Assembly: GCF_000344685.1 (NCBI RefSeq)
Contig: NW_006920413.1
Location: 472,094-493,046 of the forward strand
Source: Gloeophyllum trabeum ATCC 11539
Taxonomy: Eukaryota; Basidiomycota; Agaricomycetes; Gloeophyllales; Gloeophyllaceae
Direction: 5' to 3'
DNA length: 20,953 nt
This document shows positions 1-9,617 of this stretch, piece after piece (position 1 is the stretch's first letter; every line of letters starts with the position of its first letter). A program made the position numbers and the translations under genes. A model generated the notes under the pieces. It saw only the letters and a list, made by a program, of their open reading frames with translations. It had not been told where the DNA came from and did no database searches.

Positions 1-1094
1 CTACAGGAATGGCTTTTGCGACCCGTTCGGGAGATAAATAACAAAATAAAACACCGCTACCCACAGGATTGCTCAGCACTTCCTCCGCTATACCATACAC
101 CATACGACTCTCTTGCGCTCACACTTGCTCTTTCCAGCCCCCTATAGGTCGCCTCAACGCTTCGCCACCTGACCCAAGCGGTCCCATCACTCCGTGCGAC
201 ACGCCAGTCACGTGTTAATTACCTCCGGCCGTTTGCTGACTGATGCTGACCTTATGGTGACTCGTATGCGTCTGCACCTTCGGTATCTTGACGGAAACGA
301 GGGGGAGTGAGTGCTGGAGGGCGGGCATGAGGAAGACGCCCCTCGATAGAAGTGTCCGCGGGTCCCGGAGCTAATGCAGCTAGAAGTCGCATTGGTTAAG
401 TCACTCCGGAGCTTCGGTGCGCAGAGATAAATCGCGGAATGGGTCCGAGTACGCCTCGAGGATGTTGGGAAGTCCGGAGCTAAATAGAAAAAGTCTTTTA
501 GAGCCCATAGAAGCCTAGAGGCGTGCGAGCGCTGTGTCGAATAAGCTCCGGGGCGCTTGTATGATGTGCTGAATCCGCGTTTTCGGGGGTCAGACGATCC
601 TGAGGCTTATCACCGTAACGTTAAATCTTTATTTTCCCTAATTCCAAGGCTTTGTCAGGGCTAGCAAGACTGCCCAAAGTTCGCACGCCATGACAGATCT
701 TCTATGTCACCTGCTTGCGTGGCTCCTGCCAGATTTGGACACTTCTGCTGATCCCATATCTGTTTTGGGCCCGAACAAACGCCCGGCGTTCAGAGGACGA
801 GAAGGGTAATTGTCCAGTCCACTTACTGCCTGCCTGGCAACCGCACTCCGCATGGTCTTTGACAGAGTTCTTGAGCAGTGCCTTGAGCAGCGACCGCCAC
901 ACTCCACGACGATCCTGAGGCTCCAATCTGCTCATGCTTCTTGCTCACAATTTATCATCTTCGACGCCTCGTTTCCGCTGCTGCCAGCATGTGTTGCTGG
1001 TTCGGACTAGGGAGATGCATATAAGAGCGTCTCGATGGATGGGTAAGTTCACCAAAGTCGTTCTACATCACTAAGTTTGCTGCTTCAACCACCC
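1..1094. other. Non-coding stretch, left end
   Basis: I see no gene here that I can support. The open frames between 700 and 1010 overlap each other on both strands and carry no motif I recognise. I found no tRNA B-box (GGTTCRANTCC-like) and no clear tandem repeat. The only structured signal is a TATA-like box near the right edge. Confidence 0.5.
1020..1025 (+). promoter_or_regulatory. TATA-like box
   Basis: The hexamer TATAAG lies about 70 bp upstream of the ATG at 1095. The position suits a core promoter for the weak ORF that follows, but a single short match is thin evidence. Confidence 0.25.
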
Positions 1095-1557
1095 ATGGCT
1101 CCACAGCGCACACTATCACTCTCTCCTCTTGCGTTGGCTCGCCGACCTTCCTCCTACCCGCCTCCTCCTGTTCGCCACTCTAAACCTCGTACTGATTATT
1201 CTGATGTTCCAATGTGGCAGGTGAGGATGAAGGTCAAGCTGCGCTCAGCCCACAACCTCGGCACCTGTGATTTTGAGACTATGCCCCCGACACTCCATAA
1301 AATTTGGTAGTAAGTATTTCATTCCGATTACATTCCAACGCCCTGCTGAAGCACATTCTTCTAGCCCACTCGATGCGAACAGCGGTATTATAGGCCCATC
1401 CCAGCTCGCGGAGTACATGGAGCGCCATTTGCTCCCGTACCCGCGCTGTATGTGCAGTGTACGTTGCCGGTTTATCAAGTGCCGTACTGGGGTTAACGAA
1501 GCATCAGGAAAATCCCTTTTTGATTGCCGGAACCAAAAAGAACTTTTTGTGATCTGA
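1095..1557 (+). CDS. Weak hypothetical gene or gene remnant
   Basis: An ATG at 1095 opens a Pro/Ser/Arg-rich frame that stops at 1310. A second open frame covers 1267-1557. They could be two exons joined through GT-rich sequence around 1220-1320, but I could not settle on one GT-AG intron that joins them convincingly. No domain or conserved motif is recognisable. A TATA-like hexamer upstream is the only support for transcription. This may be the 5' remnant of a larger gene or chance open sequence. Confidence 0.2.
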
Positions 1558-1677
1558 TCGACTTTAATCATCTTGATATGACGTCAAAGATGGAAGAAGC
1601 AGTGCTTATACTTTATCTATCTTTAAAGTACTTTCTGTGTCTTGTGTAACTGCTACAGTGCTAGTAATGCCATATCA

Positions 1678-2102
1678 TCACTTCAACTCTGGAGGTTGTA
1701 TCTTCAGCTCCCTAGTATCCATGTATTGTGCTGTATGCTCATACCTAGCTGTTAAAACTGCAGCCTTGAGTTTAAACTGACTCTTCGGATCCAGCGCAAT
1801 GTTGACCATATAAATGTCCTGTTAGGCATAGCAGAGATGAGAAGCTTACACTATTTACTAGCTAACTTACTCACATGTTTGTCTCTCCAATTCTGTCCCA
1901 CAAGTCGAATATTAGACACCCATCCTCGATAGAGCTCTCCTTCCATCAGCGTTCCCTCTGCCTCCCAGAAAGTGATCAAGTCTCCGTCTTCTAGGATCTC
2001 TACCGAGGCAGACCTCGGATCCTTCACTCCATCTCTTGCTGCCCGGTAGAAGGGAAGACTATGTGAGCCAGATGCCTTTAGATGGGACACTAGATGAGCC
2101 AT
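1678..2102 (-). CDS. Small two-exon hypothetical protein (122 aa)
   Basis: Two exons, 2102-1875 and 1818-1678, are joined by a 56-nt GTGAGT...CAG intron at a codon boundary. The two lengths (228 and 141 nt) fit exactly and give a 122-residue protein. The ATG at 2102 is the first Met after an in-frame stretch that itself could be an upstream intron ending in CTAG. The product is mixed charged/hydrophobic with no signal peptide, membrane segment or metal-binding pattern, and I do not recognise the family. It lies 68 bp downstream of the Plavaka-like remnant on the same strand, so it may be a leftover from the same mobile element. The clean splice argues against a random ORF. Confidence 0.5.
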
Positions 2103-2170
2103 GGAGACTAGGTAAATATTGAATACAGAGTCAAGAAGAGGCAGTACATAACACTTCCCAGTACCATCTA

Positions 2171-2718
2171 TTACCAAATTGTCTGATAGGCGTATAAGCT
2201 AGCCCAGTTATTTACAAAGAAAGAAGTACACTGGTCCAAAACACGATTAGAGGTCCACTCTCGTGGAACGTCATTTCGACCAAACTTCGGAATTAGTTGA
2301 CAACTTTGCCTGATATCAGTTACTCGCACTATCTCTCCAGGATATGTGCCATCCGCCCTAAGTCCTAATCTTGACACGTCGTACATCATATGAGAAGGGT
2401 TTGCTGCTGGCTCTAGAGGGCTATACCACTCCACATAAGCTAGAGTCTCCTTCGGCCAGGCAGCAGGTGTTGGGATACTATCAGCCCCAAAGCGCAATAG
2501 GGCTGGAAGCTTGAAGATAACCTTAACTCTCGCAATGCGTGTTCCTAATTGACTTGAGATGAGATAACCCAAGGGTAGGCACACAAAAACTTACCTTCTA
2601 AACCTGTAGATTCAGCACGTTCATCGGTCAAAATCACAGCTGTATCAAAGCGTCCGGTGTTAGATAGACCTGGAGGACCAGGTTGAGCTTTGATTGAGTC
2701 ACGTATGTCTTCAGCCAT
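2171..2718 (-). pseudogene. Truncated C-terminus of Plavaka-like transposon protein
   Basis: Exons 2718-2595 and 2544-2171 are joined by a 50-nt GTAAGT...TTAG intron. They encode about 165 residues ending in a stop. The segment has RFDTAV, then ARVKVIFKLP, LAYVEWYSPLE, YDVSR, SCQLIPKFG, and a terminal EWTSNRVLDQCTSFFVN. This ordered set matches my memory of the C-terminal part of long Agaricomycete proteins linked to Plavaka (CACTA-type) transposons, which normally have several hundred more residues upstream. That part is missing: the frame closes just before 2718, and within about 100 bp the sequence becomes an HSP60 fragment. I infer a 5' truncation at a rearrangement breakpoint. The family name is from memory and tentative; the truncation is visible. 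Confidence 0.6.
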
Positions 2719-2920
2719 CGAGAAATCTCAGCGATCCGGTGTTCATGGAAATCAATTCCGAAATACTCACGAGGTTCCTCCAGTATTTGACGGCATCAGC
2801 TCAGCCTTCCAGCAGCAGCCTCGGACGCTCGTGCGTGAGATAGGAGCGCCTGACAGAACCGCCGGATGTGGGCCTCGTCTGCGTCAGTGTCTCCAGTGCC
2901 ACCGTCGCCGTCCGCCCAAC

Positions 2921-3019
2921 CTTGAAGACAGCACCGCCCGTAAGGATACCCAGGTCATCCAGGATGGACTTGTGGTTGTCGCCGAGCCCTGGAGCCTGGA
3001 CAGTAGCCACCTGTAGCTT
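2921..3019 (-). pseudogene. HSP60 (chaperonin) fragment B, 33 codons
   Basis: The minus strand reads [20 protein letters not shown] followed by [13 protein letters not shown]. This is the conserved chaperonin block that lies after the apical domain (canonically QVAAVKAPGFGDNRK and ILTGG). Neither side continues as chaperonin: upstream is a Pro/Thr-rich frame and downstream is a GC-rich frame that closes near 2801. The same block occurs about 1.2 kb away in pseudogene A with a similar nucleotide sequence, so both copies derive from one gene. Substitutions here (LGDNH for FGDNR) suggest no selection as a chaperonin. Confidence 0.8.
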
Positions 3020-3129
3020 GGTGGGGGACGCGGTGGGCAGTGTGGGCGCGGGAGCGTCGACGATGACGGCGGTGAGCGGGTCGTGAAGGCAGGGGTGTGG
3101 TTAGAAGAGAATGAAGTATGTTTACATAC

Positions 3130-3239
3130 CTTCCTGTAGCCCTCTCGTAATCGTATCCCTCAGACTTGAGGCTCTGTACAAAGTCCTCTGGTGCTTCCCA
3201 GCCTTGCTCGAGTACGTTAGCTCGTATGACGCCGTTCAT
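3130..3239 (-). pseudogene. Orphan exon of an unrecognised gene
   Basis: The frame from ATG 3239 reads MNGVIRANVLEQGWEAPEDF and continues to a consensus GTATGT donor after 3130. Composition and splice site look like genuine protein-coding sequence, but no matching downstream exon was found before HSP60 fragment B. The same frame extends upstream to an in-frame TAG near 3342. A possible presequence-like exon with an ATG at 3510 is Arg/Ser/Leu-rich and has a GTAGTC...TTTAG intron after it, but it joins in a frame that meets that TAG. I treat this as a gene remnant between the two chaperonin pieces. Function unknown. Confidence 0.35.
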
Positions 3240-3541
3240 CGTTTGGGTGAGTTGCTCGGTTCGTAGACGCGCGCGTCGACGCGTACGATGTTCGTGTAAT
3301 GCGGTCTTGCCCGGGCGGGAGTCGTCGGAGCCGCGCTTGTTCTACAGTCGAGCAGAGCGCGGGCTAAAGGGAGGAGGAAACGTGGTTGTCTTTGCCAATA
3401 GAAGTAGACTACGTCGAGGACGGCAGACGCGACGAGCGGGGGCGGGTGTTGGGAGAGAGTCGGAGGTTGGATCGAGAGGGGGAGAGGCGGTGTAGCGGGA
3501 TGGCGAGCATGGGGAGGACCGTGTTTTCTGAAGGGCGTTAG

Positions 3542-5081
3542 CTACACAATCTGCGCCAAAGACTGATGATACTCACCTTTATTTCCCATTCCCGTTCCCT
3601 TCCCATTCATGCCCCCCTGCCCCTCGCTGTACCTATCCTTCTCCTCAGCCTCCACAACACACGCCTCGCTCGTCGTCAGCAAGTTCGCGACACCAGCAGC
3701 GTCGACCGATCATGTCGACGTACTGACCCTTGCTCACGTCGTACCCCCACGCGAACTTGTCCGGGCTGCCGTAGTTGGTAGTCAGCGAGCCAATGATAAT
3801 CCTCGCCCACGTTCGAAAGGATCGTCCGGGCGGGCTGCGTCAAGGCACGGCGGATGAGGGACACTCCCAGATCTTGATCAAAGTTGGCCGTCTGGATTGG
3901 CTTGGCGTCCGGGAGGTGGGCTGGCTCGAGGGGCCAGGGGCGTTCGTGGCAAGTGCCAAAGAAGCCTTCAGCAACGCAACGCCTCCGCCGGGCAAGATAC
4001 CCTCCTCCACCGCTGCACGGGTAGCGTTGAGGGCGTCATCGTATCGGTCCTTCTTCTGGATGGCGTCCTTGGATCCTTCACCGTTGAGAATGATCGTGTC
4101 GTCCTTGGTGATGGTGACCGAGCCGGTTGAACCAAGAAGCTCAGGCGTAGCCTGCTCAAGCTTGATGTCCAGCTCGTACGTGAAGACAGTCCCGCCGGCG
4201 AGGATAGCCAGGTCGTCCAGGATGGACTTGCGGTTGTCGCCGAAGCCTAGGGCCTTGACAGCAGCCACCTGTAGCTGTCCGCGGAGCTTGTTCAAAATGC
4301 ACGCAGCGAGTGCCTCGCCGTCGACATGCCCTCCGTGATCTCGATCTCTTCCTCGATCGTCCGGCCCTCCTTCACAGTGATGACACCCTCCTTGCCGACC
4401 TTCTCCATAGCCTGCGCAATCAAGTTGCCAACGTGGGCGTCCCCGTTTGCAGAGACCGTCGCGACCTGGGCAATCTCGGCAGTCGTGGTGATTGTCTTGC
4501 GTTCAAAGAGAGGAACTCGACGAGGCACTCGACGGCAGCTTGCGAGCCCCGGCGGAGGTCCATGGGGTTGCAACCCGCGGCGACGTTCTTCACACCCTCC
4601 GAGTAGATCGCACAGGCCAGAACGGTTGCAGTCATCGTTCCGTCACCGGCCGACCGCAACTTCATTAGTTTTTGACGCGACGTCCTGGACAAGACCGGTC
4701 GCGAACGTCAGTATCGCGAAAGGGCGCCGCGGAGGCGGCGAGGGCTACTCACCGTGCACCCAAGTTCTCAAACTTGTTTTCTAATGAAATCAACTTGGCA
4801 ACGGTAACACCGTCTGTCTGTCAGGTATAATACTTAGTGTCCCCCGTCTGAGAAACGACTTGCATGCGTAACGTACCTTTTGTGATCTTGGGACCGCCAA
4901 ACGACTGCTCGATGATGACATTCCGTCCTGCACACCTTTGAGTACTTGGAATATTTGGATGCAAATACAACACTGCTTACCTTTCGGACCCAAAGTAACA
5001 CTGACTGCATTTGCGAGCGTATCAACACCCTTGAGAATACTGCGTGTCCCTCATTAGAGAACTTGATCTCTTTGTGGGCGC
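3542..5081 (-). pseudogene. hsp60: Mitochondrial HSP60 pseudogene A, introns retained
   Basis: Chaperonin blocks appear in family order on the minus strand: HKEIKFSNEG (about 5078), KGVDTLANAVSVTLGPK (about 5030-4983), RNVIIEQSFGGPKITK (4927-4877), DGVTVAKLISLENKFENLG (4813-4753), [69 protein letters not shown], then [38 protein letters not shown] and VANLLTTSEACVVEAEEKD. Introns at 4928-4980 and 4814-4876 are kept, so this is a genomic copy and not a retrocopy. The presequence exon is absent. In-frame material is missing after ITEGM (about 60 residues), after SKDAIQ (about 45) and after YVDMI (about 15). Frameshifts occur near 5040, 4650 (a 7-nt insertion), 4510, 3950 and 3800. It cannot encode a working chaperonin. 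Deletion sizes are estimated from remembered family length. Confidence 0.92.
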
Positions 5082-5448
5082 CTACTGTCCACAGTTGTTG
5101 TCTTTCAAATCCGTGGTGATATGGACTAGAGGTAAGCCAGGCAGGAGTTGAGTGACGCGAGCTCTGGGGGTTGGTTGTTCACCGGTGTGGCGCATCTGGC
5201 TCTGCCGTCTCCCGGTCGGATTCAGCGAACTCCAGAATGCTCTAACATTCAACATACCTTGTCAAATGACCACCTGTCAGTACCCTCTCCACAGGGCATC
5301 ACAGAGGATAGCCGACTGAGCAGAAAACGAAGACGCCAGAGACATAGACTACACCTCATTGGCGTAGAAAGCCTTGAGTCCAATCGTGGGAAAGCTTGCG
5401 GTGAGGGCGCAAGCTTTCCCATACGCCTTTTGCAAGCCTTCCCTGGCC
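5082..5448. other. Spacer between hsp60 pseudogene and DUF6532-like gene
   Basis: No gene is supported here. A plus-strand frame through 5148-5516 has no ATG start and overlaps the real N-terminus of the next gene in another frame. The stretch must contain the promoter and 5' leader of the 5449 gene. Its one clear structure is the inverted repeat at 5388-5420. Confidence 0.5.
5388..5420. repeat. Perfect hairpin, 13-bp arms, 7-nt loop
   Basis: The arm GGGAAAGCTTGCG (5388-5400) is followed by a 7-nt loop and its exact reverse complement (5408-5420). Each arm contains the palindrome AAGCTT. The structure ends 28 nt before the ATG at 5449, so it probably lies in the 5' leader, where a stable stem could affect scanning. 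It could also be a scar of inverted duplication. Confidence 0.85.
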
Positions 5449-7793
5449 ATGGCGAGCTATACTCTGTCAGAGGAAGAGATCAATGCTCTAGTTCCACTCT
5501 TGAGGAGTTCAACTGAAAGCTGCTCACCTCCTGACTCTGCTTTACTGAATCTTCTTGAGAATCTGGCCTACTTGCAGGCAAAGAACCAGCTTTCCTCAAG
5601 TGAATCCTGGGAAGCTTCGGACGGTGGTGTTCCATCCTCGGAGAGTCAAGAAGGGAACTCTAGTCTTGATGGTCAATACAGCTCTGTACCTACAATACAG
5701 GAGGCGCCTCAGCCTGGTGCGTCCTAGTGGAATCCTGCTATATGAGAAGCTGATTAGTATCCTCTGTTACAGCGCAGCGGGAAGACTTAAATAAAGGGCG
5801 AAAGAGGAAGAAGTCTCGTGCCAAAGGCTCCTCTAAGAGGCAGAAGAAGGACTCGGAAGTATCACCTGGTGGTGGAGAGGCAGGCCAACCTGGAGGCCAG
5901 CCTGGAGACCCTCTGACATGCCCTCGTGGAGGCGCTACTAGGATGTCAAGGTGGACTCAGGTTAACGAGTCTGTTTCTGGGGGCAAATCTGCCGCTGTAA
6001 TGTTGGGCAGATTCTTAAGCTCTATTACTTCTTGTCAGAATAGCTGGGTGCCTACGAACAGCTGGACTTCTCTCCTTCGCAACTCGTTGGATTTCCCTGC
6101 CAGATCTGTTGATAATCTCTCTTCATGTGTTACACTTTTACCTCCACCGCTGATGTTACGCCTATATTTCTTAGACATTCGTAACAATGTGGAAGCGATG
6201 CTGGATGACGAGGAGCAAGCTCCTCAGTTTAACCTGGGTAAGAAGAGAACTGCTGTAGTTTTGGACGATGAAGAGGATGCGTTGGCTGGTGTATTGGGAG
6301 GTGCTGTGCAAAGTACGTGTATAAGCTTATTGTTATACTATGCCCTGACAATCAGTACTCCAGGCCATGGTGGTCGTCGGGGCAATGAACATGAGGATAG
6401 GGATGAGAGTGAGATTGAGGAGGAACGAGATGGAGGCAACATGAGCCACAGAGGTGAAGGTGGTGAAGGTAGTGAGGTGGAGGAAAAAAGTATCGGCGAG
6501 GAAGATGAGGATGAAGAGGTTGGGTCGCTTAAAGGATCTAACCAAGCAAAGAGCAGCGTGAGTCATCATATCTTGAGGCACCTCTTAACTGTAACTGGCT
6601 TTGAAGTTTGTTATAGAAAATGGTTCAGCTTCAAAGCGTCGAAAGACAGACGTCAAGGAAGTTGACTTTATAGCACCAGGTAGAGCGCCAACTCTCAGCA
6701 GCTTCAAGTCCCCTATAAAGACTTTAGCCAAGGCCGCACATGAGTATCTCCGAGTAATTATTTGTACTTAGAACCCCTTCCCCACCCCTTCGGAGCAGGT
6801 CTCTGTTACAGATAAGGCAGTGGCAATGGCCCTAATTCAACTGCCGCAAGCTTTGAAGGACGCTTGGGAAAAGGCTGATGATGACCTTCGAGCCACAGTA
6901 CGATCCTATGTAAGCATGTTCAAAGTCATACAGAGTTCTACTATTTCTAACTTCAGCCCTTGAGTTATGGACGGCTGTCAGTGCTGTTCGCAACCAGATC
7001 AAGCAAAAGGGCGAGGAAGCAGTCGCAGACTATGGGATTCCTGGAAATCTCAAGCCTGATGATATCAAAGCACGTGTGCAATGGTTACTAGCTGATCACC
7101 ATTATTCCTACGGCGGAGTGGACTTTAAGGTGAGTTTTATTCCTGAATTTAATATGCTGCAGTGTAACACAAGTTTGTGATATAGGCTCAAACGTACGAC
7201 GAAGAAATGCCAATCTCTCATCCTGGAATTATTGGGGTGATTCGTCGGCAATGGTTTACTGGGACTAGATGCTTTGCAATCAGGTATCCGGATCATCTGA
7301 AAGAGCTTCCACCTCAGACGTGGGCATTGGCTATGACTTCGGTGTGTTCATCTAGACCGACTGATTTGCTATTAAATTACTAATAATACTATAGGTCATC
7401 CAAGCTCTAACGAGCTGGAAGGAGGGCAAGCTGAGTCCTAGCAAATTCTCCGAAGACAATGTCAAGGAGTCGTAAGTGTCCTACTGCAATATGTAAAGCT
7501 TGTGTCACTGATTTTATGATAAGTTATGTGAGCGCTCTCAGTTGGGTCACCCACTGGCGACATGAAACTCCGACTTGGTATGAGGATCATCTCAAGGAGA
7601 CTCTGGCTGATATATGGTATCTATAAGTCTGTTGGCGATCTTAGTTATGAAACTAATATATCCTTCTATTAGTGAGACAACTCAGATTTCAATGACGCCC
7701 AACAGTAACTTCGATCATACGAATGAAGTTTGCTCTAGGCTGGAAGAAAAAGCCAAGGCTAAGCGCCAGGCTGCGTTAGCCTCTCAGGCTTGA
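5449..7793 (+). CDS. DUF6532-like nuclear protein, ~623 aa
   Basis: Ten predicted exons: 5449-5716, 5773-6312, 6364-6557, 6607-6753, 6799-6909, 6965-7129, 7186-7341, 7395-7471, 7524-7616 and 7673-7793. Together they keep one frame to TGA. The N-terminal half is low-complexity and Ser-rich, with a basic nuclear-localisation-like run (KGRKRKKSRAKGSSKRQKK, about residues 95-113) and an acidic Glu/Asp-rich centre. From about residue 420 the protein is globular: LWTAVSAVRNQIKQKG, VQWLLADHHYSYGG, ISHPGIIGVIRRQWF, TWALAMTSVIQALTSWKEGK, YVSALSWVTHW. This order resembles the fungal domain DUF6532 as I remember it (HP.I...I, then an ALV.TA...W.EG helix). Function is unknown. Acceptors at 6606 and 6964 are GAAG and TGAG and were chosen to hold the frame. 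One or two more in-frame introns may lie in 5990-6180, so the central length is uncertain. Confidence 0.7.
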
Positions 7794-8321
7794 GCATCTT
7801 TTGAATATTGTTGCCTTTTCTCATGCTCTTCTGCTCCTTCCCTTGCTCTGCTACTACCTGCTGTGCTGTCTTCGCTGATTTCTTACTCTCAATATCATGT
7901 AATTTACTTTGTGCTGCCCTGCAATGGATTAATTTGGATGAAACGATGATGAAGTACGCAAAGCATGCTTGGCGCTTGAAAGCATTCTTAGCACTTTAAA
8001 GAGAAGAAGTACAGAGATTTTACTTATCGGGCTGAAAAGTATACAATGGATCAAAAGTATCTATACTGGAGCAAAAGCTAGAAAAGATCCTCCTGTACTT
8101 GTGGGCCTTTGATCCTACTTTATGTTACTTTGTTGCGCTTTAAAATAGGGGGCATTCTTTTCCTTCTTCTTGTACTTCAACTACTTTAAAGTCATTTTGT
8201 CACTTAAAAAGTACACTTGGGTTTTCCTGATGAAGGGAAGCACACTTTTGCATGCGGTATGGGATATAAGTGCTTGTGGTGGTGTACGTTTACTTTTCAC
8301 CCCTTCCATGAATTAGCTCTC
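7794..8321. other. AT-rich intergenic region
   Basis: Between two same-strand genes. I see no coding frame worth calling; the 63-codon frame at 7808-7999 is Cys/Leu/Phe-rich and looks like chance. The first part should be the 3' UTR of the upstream gene. The sequence is T-rich, with several TTTAAAG and AAAAGTA words but no regular tandem repeat. A TATA-like box lies at the right edge. Confidence 0.5.
8265..8270 (+). promoter_or_regulatory. TATA-like box
   Basis: TATAAG lies 52 bp before the predicted ATG at 8322 and is the best core-promoter candidate for that gene. Confidence 0.35.
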
Positions 8322-9451
8322 ATGACTTCTGCTAGAGGTGGTAGAGGATGTAGTCAGGCACCACGGCAGCGAGCTCAGGATGTAGTCAGGCACCACGGCA
8401 GCGACCTCTCTGTCCTGGAGTATTCGGGTGAGTAAAGTATCCTGAGCATTCTTCTATCGCTTAATTCTCCTACAGAGTTTAAGGATTTGGACATATCTTT
8501 GCCATGCCGCATGCCCAGTGGCAGGAAAAGTGCAGGCGAACTTGACTTGAATCAAGGTGCAACTCTTACTTTCAGCATGTGGGTCTTAGCATGGCTGTTT
8601 GACTCCGGGCTTGACAGCATTACGCCGGAGCATCTCTCCTGGGCCAGTTGCCCCTGGTATGTTCATGAACGGTGAGTATATTGTGCAGTCGGTCTGTTGG
8701 TCTTACTGAAGGGGTGGTATAGACATGGACACCTTCTTTACGGGCGCAGTGGCTTCCTCCCCACCTCCGTCTAGCCCCTCCCTCCCGAAAACCCCTTCCG
8801 GACTCATTTCCAAAGACGTCTGGGGTGCATACAAGCTTGGGCTGATGGCTGGCCTCGAAGAAGGCTCTCCGGCGGCAAAGCATGAAGCATCTAGGGCGCC
8901 TCCTGCTGGGACACTGCCTACCTCCCCAGGTATACCTCACTATTCGCTGGCCCCGCTTCCGATGCTGACATATGTTCTTCAGCTGTCTCTGTATCCTCGA
9001 CAATCTCGTCAGAGGGTGTGGGACCCATCTATGGTGCTCGTGCGTATTCTTCTTCTCCAGCAAACTGTGCTTACATGTTCTGGACATAGATTACTCTTCG
9101 TCTGGGTACATCCTCCCATTCCCTGACACTCCGCTGTCCCAGTCTCGAGCATTTGATCACTGGACTCCCCCGGCAACAGTCTCGGCCTTGGCATCTTCAT
9201 CATACAGCCTCAATGACCCACCAGCTGCCACTCGAAGTGAGATCACTTCTTGCTATGGCGTCTCGAAGAAAGTATTCTGGAATAGCTTCCAAGAATGTGG
9301 GCTTTGTGGATGTGTTGTCCACAGGGACTGGATGGCGGAGAAGGTAGGAGAGGACATTGAGATTGGCGGTGGGCACATGTGTGTCATAGACCTTACTGAA
9401 GAGAGCCCCCGAGCTCTTCAGGCTGGCAAGGGCAAGGAGAAAATGGACTAG
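8322..9451 (+). CDS. Unrecognised five-exon protein (307 aa)
   Basis: Exons 8322-8427, 8476-8656, 8712-8929, 8983-9039 and 9090-9451 join in frame to a TAG, giving 307 residues. All introns are GT-AG and 48-55 nt long. After the start comes a short Arg/Gly-rich segment, then a compact block with LSWASCPW, a Pro/Ser-rich linker (SSPPPSSPSLPKTPSG), WGAYKLGLMAGLEEG, a Ser-rich segment, and a C-terminal block WNSFQECGLCGCVVHRDWM. The CGLCGC cluster with a following His could bind a metal, but I know no family with this pattern. Intron 2 uses a strong GTATGT donor and a GAAG acceptor; the nearby TATAG acceptor would break the frame. The reading frame passes through a 32-bp tandem duplication just after the ATG. 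The ATG is in frame with the rest only because both copies are present, so the true start deserves caution. Confidence 0.6.
8345..8408. repeat. 32-bp tandem duplication inside exon 1
   Basis: Copies 8345-8376 and 8377-8408 differ at one base (GAGCTC versus GACCTC at the end). The unit is not a multiple of three, so the two copies are translated in different frames. Confidence 0.9.
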
Positions 9452-9586
9452 ATATCTCATTGTGCTCTCAAGTTCTGTATTTCTTGCACCAGAAACCTTG
9501 TATATACAAAACAGCTCTACCTAAAATTGCCCCTGAGCATACACTTGCAAGAACATGTGTGTGTTTATCGTGAATGTCTCTCGCGT

Positions 9587-9610
9587 GTAGTCGTCGTAGT
9601 AGTAGTAGTG
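9587..9610. repeat. Short GTA/GTC trinucleotide run
   Basis: A run of GTAGTCGTC followed by four AGT units sits just ahead of the CGGGTA-rich block. It is a simple microsatellite. Confidence 0.7.
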
Positions 9611-9617
9611 CTAGTGA

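Noticed and set aside
1577..1588. TGACGTCA palindrome as a regulatory site
   Set aside because: It matches a CRE/bZIP site, but a single 8-bp palindrome without a supported gene beside it is weak evidence.
3413..3510. Mitochondrial presequence exon belonging to HSP60 fragment B
   Set aside because: The Arg/Ser/Leu-rich frame looks like a presequence, but its predicted splice leads into an in-frame TAG and no chaperonin sequence follows directly.
3840..4573. Functional HSP60 gene
   Set aside because: The presequence exon and several internal blocks are missing and there are multiple frameshifts.
5148..5516. Plus-strand 122-codon frame as a gene
   Set aside because: It has no ATG start and overlaps the better-supported N-terminus at 5449 in another frame.
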